Source: AP-15 sp963700195
GTDB taxonomy: Bacteria > Pseudomonadota > Alphaproteobacteria > ATCC43930 > CGMCC-115725
Direction: 5' to 3'
DNA: 64,000 nucleotides
Assembly (NCBI GenBank): GCA_963700195.1
Contig: CAVOWQ010000047.1
Coordinates: 1-64,000 of the forward strand
The position numbers were made by a program, and so were the translations under genes. Position 1 is the first letter of the stretch; every line of letters starts with the position of its first letter. This document shows positions 9,891-19,311 of this stretch, one piece after another. The notes beneath the pieces were generated by a model. It was not told the DNA's origin. It saw nothing but the letters and a program-made list of their open reading frames with translations, and ran no database searches.

Positions 9891-11054
9891 TCACCGTCTC
9901 CGCACCGCCTCCCCCATCCGCGTAACAATCTCCCTCAGTATCGCCGCCGGCGTCGCGAAATTCAGCCGCGCGAACCCCGCGTAATCCGCACCAAAGGTCT
10001 CGCCAAAATTGAGGCCAACCCTGGCCTGATCCAGAAAGAACTGCCCGGCCGGGCACGGCAATTCCAGCGCCCGGCAATCGAGCCAGGCCAGATATGTCGC
10101 CTCCGGCAGCCGCATCGTCACGCCCGGAAGCGTGGCGGCGAGCGTCGCCACCAGCCAATCGCGGTTCGCCTGCAACTGCGCGAGAATCGCATCCAGCCAC
10201 GGCTGCCCGTCATCCCACGCCGCGACCGTCGCATCGACCCCGGTCACCCCCGGCGAGCCAAGCAACCGCGACGGGATGCGCTTCTCAAACCTCTCCTTCA
10301 GAGCGGGCGCGCCAAAATGCATGACGGCGCAGCGCAGAGCCGGGATGTTGAAACTCTTGGTCGCCGAGGTGATGGTGATGGTGCGCGCCGCGATCTCCGG
10401 ATGCAGTGACGCGAGTGGAATATGCGTGTTGCCGGGATAGACGATGTCCGCGTGGATCTCGTCGGACACCACCACCAGATCATGCCGGATCGCGAAGTCC
10501 GCAACCTCCTCCAGTTCTGCCCCGGTGAAGGCGCGCCCGGTGGGGTTCTGCGGATGGCAGAATATCAGCATGCGCAGGCGCGGGTCATGGGCTGCCTCGT
10601 AGGCGCCCAAGTCTAGCACCCAGCGCGTGCCGTCATCGCGCATCGGGTTGGCGATCAGGCGGCGGCCCGTATCCTCGATGGCGCGCATGAAGGGCGGGTA
10701 GGAGGGGAGCTGCAACAGGATTGCGTCGCCAGGTTCGCTGAACGCCATAACGGAGGAGAAGCTGGCCTGCACCAGATCGCCGATCGCGATCGTGTCGGCG
10801 GGATCGGTGTGCCAGCCGAAGCGCCCCTCCATGCGGCGGACGAAGGCCGCGGCCAGCACACCTTCGCGCGCGGCATAGCCATATTCCTGGTCTCGCGTCA
10901 GGCGCGCCAGCGCAGCGGTGATCGAGGGCGCGACGCCGAAGTCCATGTCCGCGACCCACGCCGGCAGCACGTCGGGCGGAAATTTGTGCCACTTGTTGGT
11001 GCGCCGCGCCCGCAACCCGGTAATGTCGAAGTCGGTTGCTGCGGTCGTTGTCAT
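9891..11054 (-). CDS. MalY/PatB family aminotransferase (cystathionine beta-lyase-like)
   Basis: 387 residues, intact. Fold type I PLP enzyme of the MalY/PatB group, most of which cleave C-S bonds of cystathionine or related thioethers. Typical features: LPAWVADMDFGVAPSI at the N-terminus, FCHPQNPTGRAFTGAEL, VVVSDEIHADIVYPG and the PLP lysine in TSATKSFNIPALRCAVM, LNFGETFGADYAGFARLNF near the end. The start at 11054 is chosen over upstream in-frame possibilities because GGAGAGAAG lies close before it and the family N-terminus begins here. It stands alone; no methionine genes are adjacent. Confidence 0.88.
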   Translation of the reverse strand: MTTTAATDFDITGLRARRTNKWHKFPPDVLPAWVADMDFGVAPSITAALARLTRDQEYGYAAREGVLAAAFVRRMEGRFGWHTDPADTIAIGDLVQASFSSVMAFSEPGDAILLQLPSYPPFMRAIEDTGRRLIANPMRDDGTRWVLDLGAYEAAHDPRLRMLIFCHPQNPTGRAFTGAELEEVADFAIRHDLVVVSDEIHADIVYPGNTHIPLASLHPEIAARTITITSATKSFNIPALRCAVMHFGAPALKERFEKRIPSRLLGSPGVTGVDATVAAWDDGQPWLDAILAQLQANRDWLVATLAATLPGVTMRLPEATYLAWLDCRALELPCPAGQFFLDQARVGLNFGETFGADYAGFARLNFATPAAILREIVTRMGEAVRRR

Positions 11055-11326
11055 GCGTCTTCTCTCCAACTGTCGCGCGTAGCCCCGAGCGGCGAGGATC
11101 AGCGGACTTATCACCCGCCGGCGATGCCTACATCGCATCAGGAATTCTATATTGGCAGATTGTTCTCTTACCGCGATACGAGCCGGCTCAAGACCTCGTG
11201 AACGCGGTGGCAAGGGCCGCATGGCGTGGTTCGCCACGGCGTTGCATCAACTGACATAGCTGTTTCAATGAGAAGTGCTGAAGGAATTCTGGGACAGTAT
11301 GTGGGAGCACGCATCGTGACGCGCCG

Positions 11327-12375
11327 TTGGGCCTGCCGCGGACAGCAATAACGAAGTACGCCGTGGTCCTGACTGCCGACAGCATCCTGGCCCGCAGCAC
11401 CCGCCGACGCCAGACGTCGACCGGCTGGAACACCGCCTATATCGGCGCCAACCGCTACACCCTGCAGCCGGACGAGAAGCCCCGGCCGACGGTGCGCTGC
11501 ACCCGGTGGCCTTCCTGGTTGAGAAGGGTCCGGGCGCCGTCACCCGGCCGCACTTCCACCAAGCCGACCAATTCCAGGTAGTCGTTGCCGGTCGAGGCAT
11601 GCTTGGCGATCATGAATTCAGCGACGGCGCGGTGGATTACACCGACGCTTACTCGGCCTATGGACCGATCGTCGCCGGGAAGTCGGGCATCTGGTGGTTC
11701 ACCCTGCGCAACCGCTGGGATCCCGGCGCCCGGTATATGCCGGCCGAGTGGGAGGTGCTTAATGCGGCCCGCGACCGCCACCAGCACTGGGAACTCATCA
11801 CCGAGGCGGTGCCGGCAGCGCTTCTCCGCGAGCTGTGTCAGGCGACGGCTATTTCCTGCCCCCCGGTTCTCGAAGCGGAGGATGGGCTGGCAGGCTGGCG
11901 CTACCGGATACCGCCTTGCACCGCGATTGCCCGGCGCGCGCCGAGCGCCGGCGGTGGCCAATTCTGGCTGGTGTTGGCGGGCGACGCCGCGGTCGATGGC
12001 GGCGATCCGTTGCCGGCCAATTCCTGCATCTTCGTCAGCCCGGAGGATCCCGCCTTTGCCGGTGCCTCAGGCCCTGTCGGCGCCGAATTGCTTCATGTGA
12101 TGCACGGGAAATACCGCGGTTTATCTCATCGCGTAGATTACCACAAATCCGACTGGCTCAGATGTCCTCAAACCCAATTTGAAGTCCGCTTCACGCGACG
12201 CCTGCAGCTTCGCCACGGCTATCGCTCTCCGGCGCCGCGTCGAGCAGTTGCGTCAGCTGCGGCGGAACCCACTCCGGCACCGCGGCAGTCTCGGTGCGCC
12301 GTCCGCGCCACATTGCGCACCATGAAGGCGGCATCGAAGGGTGATCTGGCTGGCGCATCCGCCTCCTTGAATTAG
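11327..12375 (+). pseudogene. double-cupin protein, frameshifted
   Basis: Reads as a cupin protein with the metal-site element RPHFHQADQFQVVVAGRGMLGDHEF (HxH...Q) in the first half and a weaker second cupin around QFWLVLAGDAAVDGGDPLPANSCIFVSPED. The N-terminal part TGWNTAYIGANRYTLQP is in a different frame from APADGALHPVAFLVEKGPG, so the frame changes near 11470. The tail after about 12140 (basic and Ala-rich) does not look like cupin sequence and may be read-through into unrelated DNA. Whether this is assembly error or decay is unclear; neighbours to the right are truly truncated. Function unknown. Confidence 0.5.
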
Positions 12376-12800
12376 TTCCCGGTGAAGCGCGGGGGGCCGC
12401 TGTCGCCGAAGGCGGCGAGTTCCGACAATAAGTTTGCCAGGCGATAAGCGGGCTTGTAGCCCAGCCAGCGAACGGTTTCGGAAATATCGAGCTTGGTTGG
12501 CTTTAATGCCGGATCGAGCCCGTAAGAAAGCGCGAGATCGTGATATTCGGGATAATATTTCCGGAAGGTCGAGCCCGGCCCCTCGGCATCCCAATAGTCG
12601 AGATCGGCGTCGGTGTATTCATAGGCGCTGTCGAGGGTAAGGATGAGCTGCTGGTCGAGTTGCCGCCGGGATAGGAGATCGAGGCTCAGGATCACCGCGG
12701 CGGCAACATCATCGATATGCACCGCGCCCTTCCAGAACCAGCGCGCCCAGTCGCTGTGACGGTCGGCGCCCGGCTCGCGGTCATCGACGGATAAGCCGGC
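12372..12800 (-). pseudogene. NAD-dependent epimerase/dehydratase, C-terminal fragment
   Basis: The reading frame WARWFWKGAVHIDDVAAAVILSLDLL resembles the mid-to-late part of an extended short-chain dehydrogenase (the VHIDDVAAA element follows the active site in sugar epimerases). It then continues for about 110 residues with KPTKLDISETVRWLGYKPAYRL, typical of the C-terminal lobe. The Rossmann N-terminus with GxxGxxG and the YxxxK active site is missing, and nothing upstream to 12886 restores it. So this is the 3' remnant of a gene truncated around 12790. Confidence 0.6.
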
Positions 12801-12886
12801 TGACGGGCGAAATGGCGTGGTCCTTCTTTGCGATATAGATGGGGTGATTGTGGCCGGGCGCTAACGCTGTTCAGTATCGGAGTGAG

Positions 12887-13318
12887 TTAGCGACCGATCC
12901 CCTCGAGCGTGTAGTCGTGGTCATGAAAGACGGTGCGGCGGGAGAAGCGCCACTGGCCGCTGTCCTCTTTGATCAGCTCGCACGCGTAGCGGCCGGGCGG
13001 AAGGCTACGATGGTCGCCGTCCTTTGAGACGAGCACCAGCAGATAGGCGCTGGCGGCGGCCCGGTTTCCGGTGATCGTCACGGCGATATTGCTAACCATA
13101 TGACGAAATTGCGTGCCCGCGGCGCGTTGCGCCGCGAAACGTCTGGCGAAGGCGCGGATTGCGTCGCGGCCGCTGATGTCAATGACCGGGCTCTTGAAGA
13201 TCGCGTCTACCGTGAAGCAATCGACCACGGCCTCGATCTCGCCATTGTCGAGCGCGCAGCAGTAGCGCGTGAAGAGGTCGTGGATCGCTGCTCGATCTTC
13301 GAGATTGCTTTCGCTCAT
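12887..13318 (-). CDS. SnoaL/NTF2-like protein
   Basis: 143 residues, full length for a stand-alone SnoaL-like domain of the NTF2 fold (cone-shaped alpha+beta barrel). Visible features: LEDRAAIHDLFTRYCCALDNGEIEAVVDCF, then SGRDAIRAFARRF, FRHMVSNIAVTITGNRAAASAYLLVL and a C-terminal GQWRFSRRTVFHDHD. The pattern matches isomerases/dehydratases and the small subunits of ring-hydroxylating oxygenases, but there is no partner alpha subunit here. AAGGAG lies just before the ATG. Substrate unknown. Confidence 0.8.
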   Translation of the reverse strand: MSESNLEDRAAIHDLFTRYCCALDNGEIEAVVDCFTVDAIFKSPVIDISGRDAIRAFARRFAAQRAAGTQFRHMVSNIAVTITGNRAAASAYLLVLVSKDGDHRSLPPGRYACELIKEDSGQWRFSRRTVFHDHDYTLEGIGR

Positions 13319-13757
13319 TGCCTGTCTCCTTGGTCAGGTTTGTCCGGGCCAAGCGTTGGCCGAGTGTTCGCGATGTTACGCTCTCTCACAGCCGCCCCGA
13401 ACCAGCGCAGTGGCGCATCCGGGTGCGCTGCTGCTTTCGAGGATGCCGAGCCAACCAGGAACGGAATGGCTTGCCGCAGTCCGCCTCGGAAAGGCACGTA
13501 TTTCGGGCGGGTCGCCCAGCGCCGCGCCTGCAACACCGCACCGCTTCCGCTGCACGATACGCGTCGATTGCGACCGTCTCTAGCCCGGCGCGGCGATCCG
13601 CCCGGACCCGGGTGAATGGCACCCGCCCATGCCCGGGCGCCTCGATGAACCGGAGCTCGCGAACCGGCGCACCAACCGTGACGCGATCCATCAGCTTGCG
13701 GGCTTGACCGTCGGCGGGCTGCTTCGCGGGCACCGACTTACAAATGTCCATCAAAGA
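13319..13757. other. intergenic, doubtful open frame only
   Basis: A minus-strand open frame at 13386-13754 contains a stretch (VTVGAPVRELRFIEAPGHGR) that could be protein-like, but the rest is Arg/Cys-rich and low-complexity. It has no convincing ribosome site and starts right beside a terminator. I do not support a gene here. Confidence 0.3.
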
Positions 13758-13784
13758 GAAAACCCCGGCGGGGAACCGGGGTTT
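13758..13784 (-). terminator. Rho-independent terminator
   Basis: Stem AAAACCCCGG / CCGGGGTTTT closing a short CGGGGAA loop, flanked by A and T runs on both sides so it could work in either direction. It lies about 180 bases beyond the end of the decayed minus-strand deacetylase and is most likely its original terminator. Confidence 0.7.
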
Positions 13785-13959
13785 TCGATCGTAGACGATC
13801 GAGCAAGGGGGTTATGCGATCGATCGTCCGATACCTGGTCAACAGCGGCGGGGCCTGATCGTCCCCATCCCGGTGCGCTATATCCACAAATTATCGGATT
13901 GGCGATGACGCGGATGCCGGGCTGGAGCGGATCCGGGCTTCCGCCGCTAAGTGGAAGAG

Positions 13960-14896
13960 CCTAACGATAAGCAGGTTCGCTCATCCTTTCTTTCCATTCG
14001 CTGGGGGCTGACGCCGCCAATGCTCGGCAATCTCGTTTCGTCGGCAGACCCAGACCCGGTCGTGGCGCAGGATGTGATCGACGAAACGGGCAAACGCGGC
14101 GGCGCGAGCGGCTTCCCGGCGAGAGGCAATGCAGAGCGACGGTTATCATCTTCGGCGTCTGCTCGCCCTCACGGTGGAGTGCGTCGAAATTGTCGCGCAG
14201 GGAGAGGAAGAAATCCTCGGCCTGACCTCAGCCCAGGCCACGCGCGAGGCGCGTGTCGCTGTCGTCGAGCGTATGCGGGACGATGAGATGTGGCCGGCCG
14301 TAATCGTAGTCCAATAGGGTAATTCGTCGTTGTAGGCGTCACTGTCATAAAGGAACCCCCCTTCCTCAACGACCAGGCGCCGTGTATTGGCGCTCGGCGT
14401 GCCGATGTACCAGCCGATCGGCCGCGTTCCGGTCAGTCGCCGAATGGCGTCGACGGAGAGGCGGATATGCTCTCGCTCGGTTGCTTCGTCGATGCCGATA
14501 GCCGAGCCAGCGCCATCCGTGATCGACGACGTCGCAGCTCTGACGCGCCATTGTCTCTCGGCGGCTTGCGGGTTGCGCTCAAGCGCCATGCCGACGGCAT
14601 AGATCGTCGGGATCACCTGCCGCTCGGCGAAGACGCGCATGAGACGCCAGAAGCCGGCGCGACTGCCGTACTCATAGGTCGAACTCCATATTGAGATCGC
14701 GCGCGCCCTGCAGTGGGGCCGGCACGAAAAGGTCGGTCAAGCGCGTCTCGGCGACCTTGTCGTCGTGCGGCACGCTGCGCTCGCCACCCGCCTCATAGTT
14801 GACGACGAAATTGACGGCGAGGCGCGCCCCACCGATCCAACACGGGTCCGGCGGCTGGTCGGCATAGCCGACGAGATCGCGCGGATAGCCGGTCAT
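13960..14896 (-). pseudogene. puuE: polysaccharide deacetylase family (allantoinase PuuE-like), decayed
   Basis: The minus strand spells, in successive frames, MTGYPRDLVGYADQPPDP, LAVNFVVNYEAGGERSV, VIPTIYAVGMALERNP, THRRLVVEEGGFLYDSD-type sequence (here NTRRLVVEEGGFLYDSDAYNDELPYW) and MITVALHC near the end. These are the hallmarks of the NodB-fold allantoinase that opens the allantoin ring in purine breakdown. At least five frame changes (near 14680, 14560, 14310, 14160, 14080) and a disturbed segment around 14540 break it. The number of lesions in under 1 kb is higher than elsewhere in the window, which favours true decay. No other purine catabolic gene is nearby. Confidence 0.7.
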
Positions 14897-15867
14897 CGAC
14901 GTCCAATGGTGCGGGCAGGCCGCGTTTTGAAACTTACTGGGGATCGCGGGCCGTTGCCGTCGCTAGGCGGCGAGGCGTTCTGAGGCGAACGGCTCGCTCG
15001 CCGCCGTATCCGTGCTATCGCCCAGCCGAGACGCGGATTTTGTCGCGGTCTTGGCAAGCAGCCATGTCTTGACCGTGGCGGCCGCCGGCGCATAGTACGC
15101 GCGAAATATGACGCGTGGGAGCCTATGATGCGCCCGAAAGTAGGCGTCGAACGAATGTCGCAAAGGTGCATCAGAGGTCGTCGCCGCTGATCGCAACGAG
15201 TGACCGCAACGGGGCAGAGGCTGCTGTTGCCATTCCCGACATGAAGGTCGGCAAAGGGTTCGGAAGTTGAAAATAGGGCTGTTGCGATAGGATCGATGAA
15301 CTCGGCCTTATTTGCCGGGGTCACTGGGCGTGCCGACGGCGCACTGGTTTACGAGCCGTCCGGTTTGCTCGCGTTTGTGGCCCTCATTGGGCGCCGGTTC
15401 GATCCGCCGCGGAGACGGTTTTCCGAAATCAGCGCTGGTCCGTGCGGCTTGCAAGCGCGACACAACTGTCGTCGATCGTCATCACGGGGTGAGCTTGCTG
15501 TCGAGCGATTATATGGTTGAGCTCTTTGGACGCGGCTTTCCGGACTTATCATGGAAGAGCGGCGGCGTATTGCGGTACAGGTCGCGCAGCTGCGCTAAGT
15601 CTTGCACGATCGTGAATTTTCTCGGCATGGCCTTAAGCTACGGCAGTGCCGCGGAGCAATGTCAAAGAGCCACCCGTGGATGATATCCGGGGCAGGGGAG
15701 GTGCCGGGGTTCCAGTCCTCGATACGGCCTTCGATGCGCATTATCGCGGTGCGGGCGCCCACTGCTGCGGATATGATCAGGGCAAGCGAGGCGAGAAAAT
15801 CGGTAACCGCAGGAAGCACGTCCTGCTTCGTAATTCCTCTTTGCCGGTGCTCTGTAAGGCTTCGGTG
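14897..15867. other. long stretch without recognisable genes
   Basis: Nearly 1 kb with only short overlapping frames. A minus-strand frame at 14963-15196 contains LRHSFDAYFRAHHRLPRVIFRAYY and ends at a proper stop; another at 15595-15819 contains RIEGRIEDWNPGTSPAPDIIHGWLFD. Both look protein-like and could be remnants of hypothetical genes, but neither is recognisable or has a clear start. The stretch lies between two broken genes and is probably eroded DNA. Confidence 0.4.
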
Positions 15868-16488
15868 ATGTCGAACAGGCGGCCGTGGTGGCGCGCTGAC
15901 ATCGGTTATTGCCCTCGTCTATTAGTGCCGAGTGCAACGCGGCGGGCGGCGCCGATCGGCGGCAATGATCGCTTCTGCCGGATAGCCCGGCGTGCGGTCG
16001 AGTGGGGCAGAACCGGCTCTCGGCGGTATCAGAAAGTCGTCCAGGGTTATTACAAGAAGCTGTTCGACGAAGTCGTCGGGCCCCGCTATCGCAACAGCGC
16101 GCCGCCCCCCGGATCGGATCAACCGAAGCAATTGCGGCAAATGGCGGCGAACCAATACTTGACCGACCACTACCACGAGGCGCCGGTGTGGATCGTCGCC
16201 TGTCTCGAAGGCGACAATCCGGGGTATTCGTCGGGCGCATCGATCTATCCGGCGGTAGAGAACATGCTGCTGGCGGCGCGTGCGCTCGGTCTCGGCTCGA
16301 CCCTGACAACGCGGCACATCGGATATGCGAAGGAGTGCGACGAAGCGATGGGCATCCCGCCGAACTACCATTCCTACGCGATCCTGCCGATCGGCTACCC
16401 GATGGGGCGGTTCGGACCGGTGGGCCGCGGACCATTGTCCGAAGTTGTCTACCTCGACGGCTGGGGCAAGTCCTATCCCGGAATCTGA
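15868..16488 (+). pseudogene. nitroreductase family protein, 5' truncated
   Basis: From about 16030 the frame reads as the C-terminal two thirds of a nitroreductase: VVQGYYKKLFDEVVGPRY, NQYLTDHYHEAPVWIVACLEGD, SIYPAVENMLLAARALGLGSTLTT (the FMN-contacting GLG region) and YAILPIGYPMGRFGPVGR, ending naturally at SYPGI. The N-terminal element RRSxRxF that binds FMN phosphate is absent. The frame upstream (15868-16000) is unrelated Arg/Trp-rich sequence. The protein would be about 206 residues if translated from the ATG at 15868 but is unlikely to bind flavin. Confidence 0.65.
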
Positions 16489-16830
16489 TCAATCCGGTTT
16501 CAGGACGAAGGCAAGGGAGGAAACGATAGGAGACGGTTCAACCGGCCGATCCTCCTCGCGAACTCACGACTCGACCGACGGGTTGATCACGGTAAGGCTG
16601 CGGGACTGCAAAGCCTCTCGTCCTTCGTGGCAATGCGCCGGCGCCACGACCAGAGCCGTCGCCGCGATCCACCCCATCGCCGCTCCGAATCCATGTACTT
16701 AACTCGCGAGACGTGGACTAGCACGCGACGGCCGAGCGTGCCCGCCAACTGTGCCATGCACCAGCGCCAAAGCCGGCTTTATCACGGCAACTCTGTGGAG
16801 CACGCATCGAGAGCCAAATCTGGCCTTGCG
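16489..16830. other. intergenic left of the IS6 element
   Basis: No gene seen. The left end of the IS6 element should fall within the last 60 bases or so. I could not match terminal inverted repeats between here and the right flank at 17530-17575. Confidence 0.4.
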
Positions 16831-17526
16831 TCATGCCGCCGCGACCGCATTGCGCCACTCTGCAGTAGCTTCGGCTCGGAATATCCGCAGGGTGGATCGG
16901 GAGATGAGGTGGCGTTGAAAGTTGAAGGTGTTGTGGACCGCGCCGTGCATGCTGAAGAAACGCTGGGCGGATCGAGCTGACTTGAATCGCTGCAGCTTGC
17001 GCTCGCGTCGTCGGACAGCCTGATGCGAATTCTCCGCCCTGTTGTTTTTCCGAAGCCCCTGCTCATGCCGACCGGCCAGACGCAGACGGCGGAACGCGGA
17101 GGCGTAGGAGCGCAACATGTCGGTGACCAACAATTTCGGCACGAAGCCTTGTTTCTTGAGCAGCTTGCGCATCAGCCGTAGCGCCGCCCGACTGTCCCGT
17201 CGGCGTTGGACCAGCATGTCGAGAACCTCGCCCTCGTCATCCACGGCACGCCACAGGTACATCCGCTCGCCGGCGATGCGCACCACCATCTCGTCCAAGT
17301 GCCAGCGATCGCTCGGCCGAGGGCGACGCTGGCGCAGCCGTCGCGCGATCGCGGGGCCGAACTTCAGCACCCATCGCCGTACCCTTTCATACGAGATGTC
17401 GAGCCCTCGTTCGGCCAGCAGTTCCTCGACATCACGGTAGCTCAGGGTGAAGCGGAGATAGAGCCAAATCGCGTGTTGGATGATCTCGGGCGGGAAGCGA
17501 TGGCGGCGGTAGCAGAGCGGAGCCAC
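16831..17526 (-). mobile_element. IS6 family transposase, intact
   Basis: 231 residues, the usual size for IS6 family (IS26-like) transposases, which move by replicative cointegrate formation. The zinc-finger-like N-terminus is short, then FPPEIIQHAIWLYLRFTLSYRDVEELLAERG. The DDE triad is visible as HLDEMVVRI, VTDMLRSYASA and the E of NNRAENSHQAVRRRERKLQRF. The reading frame is complete and ends at a proper stop, so the element may be active. It is inserted against the 3' end of an integrase gene (17575-17706). Ends of the element and target duplication not resolved. Confidence 0.88.
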
Positions 17527-17574
17527 GCCGACATCTTATCCGATCCGCCGCTCGCTCCCGACCCGGTCTCCGTG

Positions 17575-17706
17575 ACAATGCCTTCCACCGTGACCACGAC
17601 CCTCGACCTTTACAGCCACGTAACGGCCACGATGCAGGAGGATGCTGCCGGCCGTCTCGACGCGGCTTTCCGGGGTGCTATAAGAGCGATCGGCGAGCAG
17701 AAATGA
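17575..17706 (+). pseudogene. tyrosine recombinase (integrase), C-terminal fragment
   Basis: After the IS6 element the plus strand encodes TVTTTLDLYSHVTATMQEDA and a short tail to the stop at 17706. The TTLDLYSHV block is the C-terminal motif of phage-type tyrosine recombinases, in which the tyrosine makes the covalent DNA link. Everything upstream (arm-binding and core domains, R..HxxR) is missing, replaced by the IS. It ends 83 bases before tRNA-Thr, but points toward the tRNA 5' end rather than its 3' end, which is not the classical layout of an integrated element. Confidence 0.7.
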
Positions 17707-17789
17707 AATCGTCCGACGTTTCGAGGAATATCATTCGGTAGCAAGTTCGGTAGAAACGGTCGACGCGAATCCTGTAAGTTATTGATTTT

Positions 17790-17864
17790 GCCGGGTTAGC
17801 ACAGTGGCAGTGCAGCGGTTTTGTAAACCGAAGGTCGGGGGTTCGAATCCCTCACCCGGCACCA
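17790..17864 (+). tRNA. tRNA-Thr(UGU)
   Basis: 75 bases including an encoded CCA. The acceptor stem GCCGGGT pairs with ACCCGGC, the discriminator is A and CCA occupies 17862-17864. The D stem is GCAC/GTGC, the anticodon stem CGGT/ACCG with loop TTTGTAA (anticodon TGT), and the T arm GGGGGTTCGAATCCCT closes properly. All four stems form without mismatches that would suggest decay. It is flanked by an integrase fragment on the left and a truncated reading frame on the right. Confidence 0.95.
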
Positions 17865-17918
17865 TCGGCTGGTGCGCGTTGCGGAATTGTCCACCCTTCA
17901 AGGCTGTTCTCTGCGACC

Positions 17919-18026
17919 TATGTGCTCGGCCATTGGGAGCAGCAGGCGAACGGCCGGGTCTGGGTAGAAGGGCGCTGGGATTACCCGGGTGTCGGCAGCC
18001 GCACGCCACCGGCTTGGTATCCGTAG
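17919..18026 (+). pseudogene. YXWGxW-repeat type protein, C-terminal fragment
   Basis: The frame reads YVLGHWEQQANGRVWVEGRW and ends PPAWYP-stop. Tandem Y-V-x-G-x-W ... W-V-x-G-x-W units are typical of small secreted proteins with tryptophan-rich repeats. No start or signal peptide is found between this and the tRNA, so only the 3' end survives. The 5' part was probably lost when DNA to the left was rearranged. Confidence 0.45.
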
Positions 18027-18040
18027 GCGAGGTAGAGCAC

Positions 18041-18074
18041 AAAAAAATCGAGCGCCGCCGGTGCGGCGCTCGAT
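18041..18074 (-). terminator. Rho-independent terminator of the RTX gene
   Basis: On the minus strand a perfect 12-bp stem ATCGAGCGCCGC / GCGGCGCTCGAT with a 4-base loop is followed by seven T residues. It lies 38 bases beyond the stop of the RTX-type gene. Confidence 0.9.
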
Positions 18075-18111
18075 GATCTGCGATCCCCCCGAAGGGGGCG
18101 TCGCTCGGCGA

Positions 18112-19311
18112 TCAGTGGAAGAAGGTACTGTCGATATGCGTGATGCCAAGGAGGGTCATCGTAGAGCCATCCGGCAGCGTGATCACGGTGCTTCCGCCAC
18201 TGACATTGGCTGTCGCCACGACGTTCGCGATGGTCGCCGCATCTTCGCCCGCAAAGGTGATCCCGTCGCCGTGCGCTTGGTCGAAGCCGACGACGGTGTC
18301 CTGACCTGTCACGCCGCTGTCTTGGATCAGCGTGCCGCCGCTACCCGCCGTGATCATATTATGCCCTGCTCCACCATCGATCGTCGCCGGCCCGCTGCCG
18401 CCCGTGATCGTGTCATTGGCGTCGCCGCCAGTGATCTGATCCGCTCCGGAACCGCCATGGATCAATGTGGGCCCCGAGCCGGCATAAATCGTATCGGAGC
18501 CGGTGCCGCCAAACATCGTGTCGCGGCCGTCGCCGCCAAAAATGAGATCCGCGCCGCTGCCGCCGATGACCAAATCGCCGCCGTGACCCGCAAATATCGT
18601 GTCCTGGCCGGTTCCGCCGATGATCGTGTCCCTGGCGTCTCCGCCTACGATCATCGTCGGGCCGCTGCCCGCAGTGATAAAGTCATTGCCGCTGCCGCCA
18701 GTGATCGTCGTCGGACCGCTGCCGCCGGTGATCGTGTCCGGTCCGTCTCCCGCGAAAATCGAGGTCGTGCCGCCGCCGCCCGTGATCAAATCGCCGCCGT
18801 GGCCGGCATAGATCGTATCGGGTCCGCCGCCGCCTATGATCGTATCCTTGCCGTCCCCACCGACAATAAGTTCGGAGCCGCTTCCCCCGACGATCAGGTC
18901 GCGCCCGGCACCGCCATATATAGTGTCGTGGCCACTGCCGCCCTGTATCGTGTCGGGTCCATTGCCGCCGAAGATCTGATCGTCACCCGAACCGCCGAAC
19001 ATCGCGGTGGGGCCGTCGCCGCCATAGATCGTGTCGTTGCCCGTTCCGGCGATTACCGTGTGCGGCCCGCTGCCGACAACCTGCACCCCGTAATCGCCGG
19101 ATACCATGTTGAGGGTCTTGCCGTCCGGCGACAGCATCGCCACCCCTTGATATCCCGCTGGCGTGGAGGCAGAACCTGATCCCGTCAGCAGCTCCAAGTT
19201 GAATAGGCCGGCCAGCGGAGGCGGCAAACCGCTGCCGTCCGGGGTCGCGACCACATTCACGTTAACGCCGTTTGCAAAGAGCGTGTACTGTCCGCCCGGA
19301 ACTGATGCCAT
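18112..19311 (-). CDS. RTX-type (hemolysin-type Ca-binding repeat) secreted protein
   Basis: 399 residues. After about 85 non-repetitive residues come some two dozen nine-residue units of the form GGxGxDxI/L (for example TGNDTIYGGDG, GRDLIVGGSG), the beta-roll that folds on binding Ca2+ outside the cell. The last 60 residues (DTVVGFDQAHGDGITF to ITHIDSTFF) are repeat-free, hydrophobic-ended and lack a cleavable N-terminal signal, as expected for a type I secretion substrate. Several units carry P or T where D is usual (GSGPTTI, GSGPTLI), so not every turn will bind calcium. The ATG at 19311 is preceded by AGGGGAA. It is alone on its transcript; an exporter lies near 57.8-61.3 kb. Confidence 0.88.
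   Translation of the reverse strand: MASVPGGQYTLFANGVNVNVVATPDGSGLPPPLAGLFNLELLTGSGSASTPAGYQGVAMLSPDGKTLNMVSGDYGVQVVGSGPHTVIAGTGNDTIYGGDGPTAMFGGSGDDQIFGGNGPDTIQGGSGHDTIYGGAGRDLIVGGSGSELIVGGDGKDTIIGGGGPDTIYAGHGGDLITGGGGTTSIFAGDGPDTITGGSGPTTITGGSGNDFITAGSGPTMIVGGDARDTIIGGTGQDTIFAGHGGDLVIGGSGADLIFGGDGRDTMFGGTGSDTIYAGSGPTLIHGGSGADQITGGDANDTITGGSGPATIDGGAGHNMITAGSGGTLIQDSGVTGQDTVVGFDQAHGDGITFAGEDAATIANVVATANVSGGSTVITLPDGSTMTLLGITHIDSTFFH

Noticed and set aside
13386..13754. Minus-strand frame of 122 residues next to the terminator
   Set aside because: Low-complexity Arg/Cys content and no recognisable motif; no ribosome site; begins at the terminator of another gene.
17790..17864. tRNA-Thr as attachment site of an integrated element to its right
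   Set aside because: The integrase fragment lies on the 5' side of the tRNA, and no repeat of the tRNA 3' end was seen further right in this window.
18112..19311. Adhesin or S-layer protein based on Gly/Asp repeats
   Set aside because: The repeat length, the GGxGxD pattern and the repeat-free C-terminus fit RTX-type type I substrates better; no S-layer domain is visible.
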